From CAVQMB01 sp963713445 (GTDB lineage Bacteria; Pseudomonadota; Gammaproteobacteria; Competibacterales; Competibacteraceae): a DNA stretch of 64,000 nucleotides. This document shows positions 57,457 to 64,000 of the stretch, piece by piece. The position numbers and the translations under genes are program-made. Where the stretch lies: positions 1 through 64,000 of the forward strand of contig CAVQMB010000012.1 of the NCBI GenBank assembly GCA_963713445.1, given 5' to 3'. Each line of letters starts with the position of its first letter. Position 1 is the first letter of the stretch. The notes under the pieces are model-generated. The model was not told the origin of the DNA and ran no database searches. It saw nothing but the letters and a program-made list of their open reading frames with translations.

Positions 57457-59076
57457 TCAGGGGGATGTTGTGGTGTTGTCGGAGGCCGGTGCCAGGTCCA
57501 CGTTCCATGGCAGCAGCCGTTCGAGCTTGTCGGCCGTGTCGGCCTCGGCGATGTGCTCGATGACATGGCGGATGTAGGCCGAGGGTTCCAGTCCGTTGGC
57601 CTTGGCCGTCTCGATCAGCGAATAACAGCAGGCGCTGGCACGCGCCCCCTGGGCGGTGTCGGCGAATAACCACGCTTTGCGCCCGACGGCGAAGGGGCGG
57701 ATGGCGTTCTCGGCAAGCGCGTTGCTGATGCGCAGATCCCCGCGCTCGCAGTAGCCGAGCAGATACGGCCACTGGCTGAGTGTGTAGTCGATCGCCTTGC
57801 GGGTCAGTGAGCCTTTCATCACCCGAGTGGCGTTGGCCTGCAACCAGGCCTTGAACTGATCCAGTAGTGGGCGGCTCCGTTGCTGGCGAAGACGGTGGCG
57901 TTCGCCGTCGCTCAGGTCTTTGACCTGGCGCTCGATGGCGTAGAGCGTGCCGATATAACCCAAGGCCGCATCGGCCGTGCTGGGCTTGCCTTTCGCCTTG
58001 CCGGTGGCCGGTGCGGCGCGCACGGCTTCGACGAACTTACGTCGGGCATGGTCCCAGCAGCCGATGCGGGTGATGGCGTTGTCACGGCACACCCGGGCAT
58101 AGCCGCCGTAGCCATCGGCCTGCAGAATGCCGCTGAAGCCCTCCAGCAGGCGCACAGCGACACGGCCGGCACGGGACGGATCATACTCGAACAGTACCGC
58201 GACCTGTCCCGGCGGGCCGCCCCGGGTGAGCCACATCCATTTGTCGGACTGCGCCTTTTTGCCGTCTTCCTTGAGCACCTGGATGCGGGTTTCATCGGCC
58301 TGCAGGTAGTTGGCGCTGTTCTGTAGGACACGCAGCCGCTCGAGCAGGGGCCGCAGCACCGCCCCGAGGCCGATGATCCAGTGCGCCATGCGGGCGCGGC
58401 TGAGCTCATGGCCCAGGCGCTTGAAGTGCTGCTCCTGGCGGTACAGCGGCAGGCCGTCGGTATACTTCGAGGTGATGATGTGAGCCAGCAGCGCCGGGGT
58501 GGCGATGCACTTGCCCAGCGGATGCACCGGGCGTGGCGCGGCGACGAGGCGCTGCTGCTCGCCGCCGGCCTCGAACACCGCCTTCTCCTGCCAGTACTCG
58601 AGTACCTTGAGCTGTGCCGGGATGAGGTGCAGTTCCTCCTTCACCTTGGTGAAGAAGACCTGGCTCGCTCCGGCCTTTTCGGCCTCGCTCAGCCTCAGCT
58701 CGATGCGCTCGCGCACCAGCGTCTCGGAGAAGCCGCGGTGGCGGCGCTTGGCCCGGCTGCGCGGTGGCTGTTCTTGCTCCTCTTCCTCGACCTCCTCGGG
58801 GAGCTGATCGCGCAGGGCATCGATCCCGGCTTCCAGTTCGGCTTCATCGAACAGCGACCCCTGCTCGGCGTTCTTTTCACTGCGGGCGGCGAACTGCTGG
58901 ATCTTTTTCAGCCGCAGCAATTCCTCGAGCAACTGGATGTAGCGATCACGCTCTTGCAGGGCCGCTTCCCGTGCGGCCAGCTGTTGTTGATAACCGGCCA
59001 CCATCGCCCGCAATTGTGCGGCGGACAGGGCGCCGAGGTCGGGGTTGGAAGGGGCGTTTTGCGGCGTTCTTTTCAC
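57457..59076 (-). CDS. tnpC: IS66 transposase TnpC
   Basis: A 539-residue DDE transposase of full length. A leucine-rich N-terminal helix (LREKDRYIQLLEELLRLKK-like: ERDRYIQLLEELLRLKKIQQ), an IS66 zinc/helix region, then the catalytic core: YLQADETRIQVLKED (first Asp), GFSGILQADGYGGYARVCRD (second Asp) and SNALAENAIRPFAVGRKAWL (Glu). CRDNAITRIGCWDHARRKFV is a family landmark. It needs the TnpA and TnpB proteins encoded upstream for transposition. Confidence 0.94.
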   Translation of the reverse strand: MKRTPQNAPSNPDLGALSAAQLRAMVAGYQQQLAAREAALQERDRYIQLLEELLRLKKIQQFAARSEKNAEQGSLFDEAELEAGIDALRDQLPEEVEEEEQEQPPRSRAKRRHRGFSETLVRERIELRLSEAEKAGASQVFFTKVKEELHLIPAQLKVLEYWQEKAVFEAGGEQQRLVAAPRPVHPLGKCIATPALLAHIITSKYTDGLPLYRQEQHFKRLGHELSRARMAHWIIGLGAVLRPLLERLRVLQNSANYLQADETRIQVLKEDGKKAQSDKWMWLTRGGPPGQVAVLFEYDPSRAGRVAVRLLEGFSGILQADGYGGYARVCRDNAITRIGCWDHARRKFVEAVRAAPATGKAKGKPSTADAALGYIGTLYAIERQVKDLSDGERHRLRQQRSRPLLDQFKAWLQANATRVMKGSLTRKAIDYTLSQWPYLLGYCERGDLRISNALAENAIRPFAVGRKAWLFADTAQGARASACCYSLIETAKANGLEPSAYIRHVIEHIAEADTADKLERLLPWNVDLAPASDNTTTSP

Positions 59077-59121
59077 CGCATAATGATAACAGAAACAATG
59101 CCCTGAAGCACTTTTGAAGGA

Positions 59122-59493
59122 CTATCCGACACTGTCGTAATGCAGCCTTCTGTGCCCCTGCAGCAAGCTGATGTCATAGCCCTCGAGCAGCCAATTGATC
59201 TGCTCGCCGCTCAGCGCCATCAGCTCCTCAGAAGCACTGGGCCACTTGAACCGCTCCTCGGCCAGTGCCTTGTAGTAGAGCACGAAGCCGTTGTCTTCCC
59301 ACATCAGGCATTTGATCTTGTTGCGCTGACCGTTGGTGAAGGCATAGAGCGCACCGCTGAAGGGATTGTGCCCCAATTCCTGCTCCACCAGCCGCGCCAG
59401 TCCCTGGGCCTGCTTGCGGAAATCCACCGGTGCCCGGTACAGATAGATCGCCGGCATCCGTACCGACGGACGCAGGTAACGCTCGCGCATCAC
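59122..59493 (-). CDS. tnpB: IS66 accessory protein TnpB
   Basis: A 123-residue Orf2-like protein: YLYRAPVDFRKQAQGLARLV, GALYAFTNGQRNKIKCLMWE and DNGFVLYYKALAEERFKWPS are conserved IS66 TnpB motifs. Its ATG overlaps the tnpA stop as ATGA (59490-59493). The translation is intact. Confidence 0.93.
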   Translation of the reverse strand: MMRERYLRPSVRMPAIYLYRAPVDFRKQAQGLARLVEQELGHNPFSGALYAFTNGQRNKIKCLMWEDNGFVLYYKALAEERFKWPSASEELMALSGEQINWLLEGYDISLLQGHRRLHYDSVG

Positions 59494-59807
59494 AGTTGCC
59501 TGAGGATCGCGCCCAACAACGCCACGTTGCCGGCGTCCAGCCCCGTGATCGACACCCCACCCGGCAGCAAGACCGTCAGCCCATCAGCGCTCGCCGCCGG
59601 CGGCGCAGCCAGCGCCACTCGGGTAAATCCCGACCGTGATCCCGCGGCCTGCTCGCGTTCAACCTTGGCGCCCAGCTTTCTTCGCCAGTAAACGAACTGA
59701 TGGTAGCTGAGCGCGTACTGCTTACAGAACGCCGCACCGGACAGACCGGACATCTGCCACTCGGACACCGTTCGCTGCCAGGATTGCTGCCGCTCGGCCT
59801 CAGCCAT
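59490..59807 (-). CDS. tnpA: IS66 accessory protein TnpA
   Basis: A 105-residue helix-turn-helix protein: ERQQSWQRTVSEWQMSGLSG, AAFCKQYALSYHQFVYWRRK and the C-terminal DGLTVLLPGGVSITGLDAGN, matching IS66 Orf1. First gene of the element; ATG preceded by TGGAGGAATCGAC, a good ribosome site. Confidence 0.92.
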   Translation of the reverse strand: MAEAERQQSWQRTVSEWQMSGLSGAAFCKQYALSYHQFVYWRRKLGAKVEREQAAGSRSGFTRVALAAPPAASADGLTVLLPGGVSITGLDAGNVALLGAILRQL

Positions 59808-59903
59808 GTCGATTCCTCCAGAGATTACACAGAGGACTCAGTCTCGCGAATTCTGGCTGGCGAATATAGATGCTGATTTAAGGGCGTGTATGGACTCCTC
59901 CTC

Positions 59904-60170
59904 ATTTGCAAGTCCAACGTTCGATTGCGAGTAAGGTACGACTGCCTACGTGTATCCGGTCTCTGCAAGGATGCCGTTGTCTTGTCTGGGCATCGGACCC
60001 TGATGGGCTATTCGCACGTCGGCTCCCAAACGCTTACACGAGCTCAGAGGCTCTCGCCACTAACAGGGTTTTGCCGACGTCGGTTCGACCTGTTCGCCAT
60101 CAAGCGTTAGACGCTGCAATCGTGAAGAAGTGGACTCGCTGTCAATTCATTGGGTGCTCACTCATCCTCT
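59904..60170 (-). ncRNA. Predicted seekRNA/bridge RNA region, copy 2
   Basis: Non-coding right end of the second IS1111-type element, between transposase stop and inverted repeat, corresponding to 5809-6075 in copy 1. The same reasoning applies; the RNA limits are not resolved. Confidence 0.55.
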
Positions 60171-61211
60171 TTATGCGACTGAGCCGGCGGCCAGTGCCGG
60201 GTCATAATCCACACCCCGGCGGACCATCGCCCAGGCGATGCGCGCTGTCTTGTTCGCCAGCGCCACCGCAACCACATTGGGATGCTTTCGCTGGCGAAGC
60301 GTGTTGAGCCACTGACTCAGCCCATCGTCACGCCCCGCGGCGTGACGCAGCACCGCCCGCGCACCGTGGACCAGCAGCTTCCTCAGGTAACTGTCGCCGC
60401 GCTTGCTGATGCCGAGCAGGCGCGGCTTGCCGCCCGTGCTTTGCTGGCGCGGCGTCAGCCCGAGAGAGGCGGCGAAGTCCCGCCCCCGGGTAAAGGCTTG
60501 TCCATCCCCGAGAGCCACGGTGAGCGCCGTAGCCACCAGCGGGCCCACACCGCGTAACGCCTGCAGACGCCGCGCCCGCGGGTCAGCCTTCGCCTGCTGG
60601 GCAATCTGGGCATTGAGCTCGGCAATGCGCTCATCGAGCCGCCTCAGGTCCTCGGCCAGATCCGAGAGCAGCGCACGGAACGACACCGTCAAACCGTTCT
60701 CGGCGTCTTCCAGCCAATCGGGCAGGGTTCGCCGCAGGGCGCGAACGCTCACCGGGGCGATCAAGCCGTATTCACCCGCCAGACCCCGGATCTGATTGAC
60801 CTTCGCCGTGCGTTGCCCAACCAGCGACTCACGAATGCGGTGCGCGGCCTGCTGGTCCTGTTGCTCGACCGTCTTGACCGCCACATAGCGCATGTTCGCT
60901 CGCCCCATTGCCTCACAGATCGCCTCGGCATCGACCGCATCGTTTTTGTTGCTCTTGACGAACGGTTTGACGAACTGCGCCGGGATCAGCTTGACGCGAT
61001 AGCCACGCCGCTGCAGCTCGCGGCCCCAGTAGTGCGAAGCCCCGCACGCTTCCATGCCGACCTCCGCGCCCGCCGGCAGACGCTTACAGATCGCCTCAAG
61101 CCACTGCCCGCGCTTGTAGCATCCCCGCCACTGACAGCGCTCGTGGCGATCCACGCCGTGGACATGAAACACCGACTTTGCGATATCGACACCGACGCGT
61201 ATAAGCTGCAT
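60171..61211 (-). CDS. IS110/IS1111-type DEDD transposase, copy 2
   Basis: The protein is the same, residue for residue, as that of 4768-5808 (346 residues; VGVDIAKSVF, KNDAVDAEAI and LGLTPRQQS motifs). The same ribosome site AGAGGAGG lies before the ATG at 61211. Two intact copies with no visible divergence imply recent transposition or gene conversion, and a supply of active transposase. Confidence 0.93.
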   Translation of the reverse strand: MQLIRVGVDIAKSVFHVHGVDRHERCQWRGCYKRGQWLEAICKRLPAGAEVGMEACGASHYWGRELQRRGYRVKLIPAQFVKPFVKSNKNDAVDAEAICEAMGRANMRYVAVKTVEQQDQQAAHRIRESLVGQRTAKVNQIRGLAGEYGLIAPVSVRALRRTLPDWLEDAENGLTVSFRALLSDLAEDLRRLDERIAELNAQIAQQAKADPRARRLQALRGVGPLVATALTVALGDGQAFTRGRDFAASLGLTPRQQSTGGKPRLLGISKRGDSYLRKLLVHGARAVLRHAAGRDDGLSQWLNTLRQRKHPNVVAVALANKTARIAWAMVRRGVDYDPALAAGSVA

Positions 61212-61299
61212 CTGGGTTCCTCCTCTGTTTTGATTTCGAATCTCAAACCTACTCGACTTCATGGACGTAGGGGGAGGAGGAGTCCATCCCATTGCTTAC

Positions 61300-61792
61300 G
61301 AACAAGCTGGCCGGTGCCGACACCCCCTTCAAGTTCTTCGAGAACCTGAAGGAGTCGGCCATCTTCCGCTTCATCAAGCTGGTCGGATGCGACAACCAGC
61401 AGGTGGGCTAGTTCTCCAAGTTCGTCAAGCAGCGCAACCGCATCGCTCACCCCAGCGGTACGGTTTTCTTCAACAGCAAGGAAAACAGCGACGGCCAGAT
61501 TGAGCAGGTGATGATCGAGATCGACCATATCCAGCAACACATGACCGCGGTCCTACACGAATGTCTGCGAATCTTCTTGCAAGAGAATGCCGACCAGGAA
61601 GCGTGGGAATACTCACTGCCGATGGACCAGATCAATGCCGCTCTGGTCCATGCTTATTACTTCTCCCGCAAGGACATAAACACCTGTCTTACCTTCGATA
61701 TCGCTGCCTTCGAGGGGCACGCGGACGCCATGCCGATCCGGGAACTGTTTGATGCCTTCCTGGAAGGTTATCAGCCCGAGACAGTTGACTAG
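61300..61792 (+). pseudogene. HEPN-motif protein gene, truncated by IS and by an amber codon
   Basis: From 61301 one frame reads NKLAGADTPFKFFENLKESA, then FRFIKLVGCDNQQVG, an in-frame TAG (61409-61411), then FSKFVKQRNRIAHPSGTVFF, and continues through IDHIQQHMTAVLHECLRIFL to EGYQPETVD at 61792. RNRIAH is an R-N-x3-H motif of HEPN ribonucleases (Rx4-6H with polar residue after Arg), common in toxin and phage-defence proteins. The N-terminus is lost at the IS1111 junction. The part after the TAG may still be translated from the ATG at 61508, but without the catalytic motif. Confidence 0.6.
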
Positions 61793-61843
61793 CACTGTGC
61801 GCTTCGGATCGCCCGCGCCAATGGGGCTCCCCGGCGCGTTCAT

Positions 61844-62101
61844 TCATACCCTTTGGCCAATCGGAATGATTTCCGCGCCAGCCTTCAGATCATCCAGATA
61901 GTCCGCCCATGTCTGCATCATGGCCCACCGTTCCTTGATGAACTTGGTCCGATTGTAGGCGGTGCCGAGCGCATCCGGCACGCGGTGCGCAAGCTGATGC
62001 TCGATGACTTCCGGCTTCACGCCCAATTCCTGGTGCAGGATGGTACGCGCCATGGCGCGGAAGCCATAGCAGTGTCGGTCAGCGGCATGGGGGCAACTCA
62101 C
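61844..62101 (-). pseudogene. Tyrosine integrase C-terminal remnant
   Basis: Minus-strand reading gives GFRAMARTILHQELGVKPEV, then IEHQLAHRVPDALGTAYNRT, then KFIKERWAMMQTWADYLDDL. This is the end of P4-type tyrosine recombinases: the Arg of the HxxR box (HGFR, here YGFR), LAH, and the nucleophile Tyr in AYNRT. Only about 80 of 400 residues survive, so it is inactive. It lies 136 bases from the 3' end of tRNA-Ala, the usual placing of a genomic-island integrase. Confidence 0.8.
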
Positions 62102-62175
62102 TTGCCCCTAATGTTGCCCCCAAAAATTCCTGGCTGTCAACGGATGCCATTAGCCCTCACGGGACAACAATCCAC

Positions 62176-62204
62176 AAAAAAACCCGCATTCTACGCGGGC
62201 TTAT
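62176..62204 (-). terminator. Terminator downstream of tRNA-Ala
   Basis: cccgcattctacgcggg (62183-62199) forms a five-pair GC stem with a seven-base loop, preceded on the plus strand by seven A residues (62176-62182). On the minus strand it reads as a stem followed by a T-run, about 40 bases after the tRNA. Confidence 0.7.
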
Positions 62205-62236
62205 TGGACTCTGCTGGAACTGCCTGGATGTTGGGA

Positions 62237-62312
<76 letters not shown>

Positions 62313-62389
62313 ACGCGCTGAGGTTGGCTATCATACACGCCCCACACAACGCTGCCAATCCTGCCCGGACGCGCTATCGTTCCGACGGT

Positions 62390-63229
62390 TCAACCATCAC
62401 TGACGTTCACATCGTCGCGCAACGCAGGTAGCGCCAATATCACGCTTCCCCGACTGCCTCCGCCCTGCTCCACCGTCAAGCACCCGCCATGGCGGACGGC
62501 AACCGTGCGCGCCAGCATCAGCGCCAGCGCCGCGTCGGAATCCTGGGTACCGTCCAGCCAGGCCGCGAAGTCCGCAAACGGCCAGAAGTCACCGTCCTCT
62601 GCGATCGGGCCAGTGTCAAGCGAGATCGCAAACCCGGCCAGCCCATCCCGGCACTGCAGACTCAGGTTCACCATCGCACCGGCCGGGCGCTGGTTCACGG
62701 CAAAGTCCAGCAGGCCACGCACCGCCTGCTCCAGCAACGCACCGTCGGCTGTGACCCAGGCCGATGACTCATCGAGCGACGCCGCCAGATCAATGCTGCG
62801 ATCGGGATATTGATCCCGCACCTGGGCGATGGCACCTTCCGCCACAAATGCGAGGTCGAGCGGCACCATCCGGTCCGGCAGCAAATAATCGGCCTCTATC
62901 AGCGTCATCAGGCTTTGGATCCGGCGCAGCGTAGTCCCGGCCTGCTGGCGGATTCGCGACGCAAACCGGCCGGTCGACTCGGGTGACTGTTCCAGCAGGT
63001 GACCCACGGCAATGAGCGACGTTACGGGCGAGCACAGGTCATGCGACATCAACGCCAGCAATCGCCGCCACAGGGCCGCTTCATCACCCACCGCCGAGCG
63101 ACGGCCTGCGGCATCACCGGGAACCGTATCTGGTCCGCTGCGGACGCTGGCGCGGATCGCACCCAATGCCGGTTTGTGCTCGGTGGATAACCGCATTAAG
63201 CTACTTGTCGGCACAGGTTTGCCAGTCAT
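62390..63229 (-). CDS. Degenerate histidine-kinase-like protein
   Basis: A 279-residue protein without membrane helices or sensor domain. The dimerisation helix is clear: LLALMSHDLCSPVTSLIAVG (His63). The ATPase domain is poor: the N-box position reads LLEQAVRGLLDFAVNQRPAG, where the usual NLLxNAxK asparagine is missing, no clear DxGxG box is seen (SLDTGPIAEDGDFW), and the end shows GGSRGSVILALP. It may act as a phosphatase, pseudokinase or scaffold. No response regulator lies beside it. An ATG at 63229 is preferred to the TTG at 63238. Confidence 0.7.
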   Translation of the reverse strand: MTGKPVPTSSLMRLSTEHKPALGAIRASVRSGPDTVPGDAAGRRSAVGDEAALWRRLLALMSHDLCSPVTSLIAVGHLLEQSPESTGRFASRIRQQAGTTLRRIQSLMTLIEADYLLPDRMVPLDLAFVAEGAIAQVRDQYPDRSIDLAASLDESSAWVTADGALLEQAVRGLLDFAVNQRPAGAMVNLSLQCRDGLAGFAISLDTGPIAEDGDFWPFADFAAWLDGTQDSDAALALMLARTVAVRHGGCLTVEQGGGSRGSVILALPALRDDVNVSDG

Positions 63230-63304
63230 GATCAGCAACCATCATCACGCTTGTCGACTCGGTATGCGGCGATGAGCCGGTGTATCTCCAGGAGATAGCC
63301 AAGA

Positions 63305-64000
63305 ATGCGTCTTGCAGGTCGAACCGCCATTATTACCGGAGCTGCCCAGGGCTTCGGCGCCGGCATTGCCCGAATCTTCGCCGCCGAAGGTGCCCGCGTC
63401 GTAATCGCTGACCTTAACGGTGACGGCGCCCGGAAAGTGGCCGCCGAACTCGGCGATTCGGCGTTACCCTATACCGTGGACGTTAGCGATGGCAAACAAT
63501 TCCAGGCCCTGGTGCAGGCTACGGTCGATGCCTGGGGCGACCTGGATATCGTCGTCAACAATGCCGGCACCACGCACCGCAACCAGCCGCTGCTGGATGT
63601 CGACGAGGCCAGCTTCGATCGCGTGTTCGCGGTCAATGTCAAAAGCCTGTTTCACTGCGCGCAGGCCTGCGTACCGGTTTTCCGCCAGCGCGGTGGCGGC
63701 AGTATCATCAACATCGCCTCGACCGCCGGCCTCCGCCCGCGACCAGGGCTAACCTGGTACAACACCAGCAAGGGCGCGGTGATCACCGCCACCAAGTCAA
63801 TGGCGGTAGAACTGGCGCCGGACCAAATCCGGGTCAACGCGCTGTGTCCAGTAGCCGGTGAGACGCCACTGCTCAAGGCGTTTCTCGGCGAAGACACGCC
63901 CGAGCGGCGGGCGCAGTTCAAGGCCACGGTGCCACTGGGACGCTTCAGCACGCCTGAGGATATCGGACGTGCCGCCTTGTTCCTCGCTTCCAGTGATGCC
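63305..64000 (+). CDS. SDR-family oxidoreductase, runs off window end
   Basis: A 232-codon partial frame: TAIITGAAQGFGAGIARIFA (nucleotide loop), VVNNAGTTHRN, IASTAGLRPRPGLTWYNTSK (Ser-Tyr-Lys with YNTSK), and VNALCPVAGETPLLKAFLGE. The gene continues beyond 64000, in the last helix (TPEDIGRAALFLASSDA). It is a classical SDR similar to 3-hydroxyacyl or glucose dehydrogenases. It differs from the SDR at 53752 in active-site surroundings. The ribosome site is AGGAGA. It opens a new region past the tRNA. Confidence 0.9.
   Translation, partial: MRLAGRTAIITGAAQGFGAGIARIFAAEGARVVIADLNGDGARKVAAELGDSALPYTVDVSDGKQFQALVQATVDAWGDLDIVVNNAGTTHRNQPLLDVDEASFDRVFAVNVKSLFHCAQACVPVFRQRGGGSIINIASTAGLRPRPGLTWYNTSKGAVITATKSMAVELAPDQIRVNALCPVAGETPLLKAFLGEDTPERRAQFKATVPLGRFSTPEDIGRAALFLASSDA

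Larger units (their letters stand above)
57457..59807 (-). mobile_element. IS66-family insertion sequence
   Basis: Three genes in the order tnpA-tnpB-tnpC on the minus strand (59807 to 57457) make a complete IS66 core. The terminal repeats were not located: no clear GTAAGC-type ends were found in 57205-57456 or in 59808-59883. The right side is followed after 76 bases by the second IS1111-type element, which may have inserted into or beside the IS66 end. Confidence 0.85.
59884..61299 (-). mobile_element. IS110-family (IS1111 subgroup) insertion sequence, copy 2
   Basis: Inverted copy of the element at 4680-6095, of the same 1416 bases as far as can be read. Subterminal repeats are at 59890-59903 and 61274-61287. 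On its right side it cuts a HEPN-motif gene. Its left side adjoins the IS66 element by 76 bases. Flanking bases beyond the element differ from those of copy 1, and no target duplication is evident, as expected of IS110-type recombination. Confidence 0.9.

Overview
This is a GC-rich chromosomal window from a gammaproteobacterium. The reading rests on housekeeping order and type: thiL-pgpA, orn, rsgA, recG, moeA-mobB, an Mla-type lipid transport operon and Gram-negative outer-membrane lipoproteins. The genus cannot be fixed from the sequence. Respiratory and periplasmic redox genes (PQQ dehydrogenase, cytochrome c, SCO1, CtaG, DsbD, TlpA) point to an aerobe with a copper/haem oxidase encoded elsewhere.

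Layout. 0-6.3 kb is accessory and scarred. It holds a chimera of SRAP, IS91 and ceramidase fragments, a glycosyltransferase, a sugar-epimerase-like cupin and a methyltransferase of lower GC, then nested IS5/IS3 remnants and an intact IS1111-type element that abuts an antitoxin lacking its toxin. 6.5-13.3 kb holds stress and detoxification genes: two GST-fold proteins, a TetR regulator with visible operators, a GNAT, a monooxygenase-like protein and a nucleoside transporter. 13.4-16.4 kb is an emrAB efflux pair behind a perfect TetR-type palindrome. 16.5-20.0 kb is an mlaEFD-lipoprotein operon, followed on the same strand by nuclease, pgpA and thiL. 22-33 kb is mostly core: rhodanese, orn, rsgA, rarD, moeA, mobB, DedA-PAP2 fusion and recG. 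33-39.4 kb holds a cation/proton antiporter and a coupled glycosyltransferase/membrane-protein group.

39.5-47.5 kb is a minus-strand periplasmic redox block: TlpA-like thioredoxin, DsbD, PQQ dehydrogenase, a cytochrome c with a large unrecognised N-terminal region, a 50-residue membrane protein, CtaG and SCO1. 48-49.2 kb pairs a HAMP membrane protein with a type IV pilin-like protein.

49.2-56.6 kb is the most interesting locus. A histidinol-dehydrogenase-fold enzyme with altered zinc and imidazole-binding positions is followed by a complete NMT1/taurine-type ABC importer. Converging on it is an SDR plus ureohydrolase (agmatinase-fold) operon, with a LysR gene divergent from the ureohydrolase. 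Together these look like an uptake and catabolic system for a small, possibly guanidino-bearing, compound; that function is inference.

57.4-62.3 kb is a second accessory region: an intact IS66 element, a second IS1111-type copy (inverted, and by eye the same 1416 bp as the first), a broken HEPN-motif gene, an integrase C-terminal remnant and tRNA-Ala(CGC), the likely integration site. The window ends with a degenerate histidine kinase and a partial SDR. No CRISPR array or rRNA was seen.
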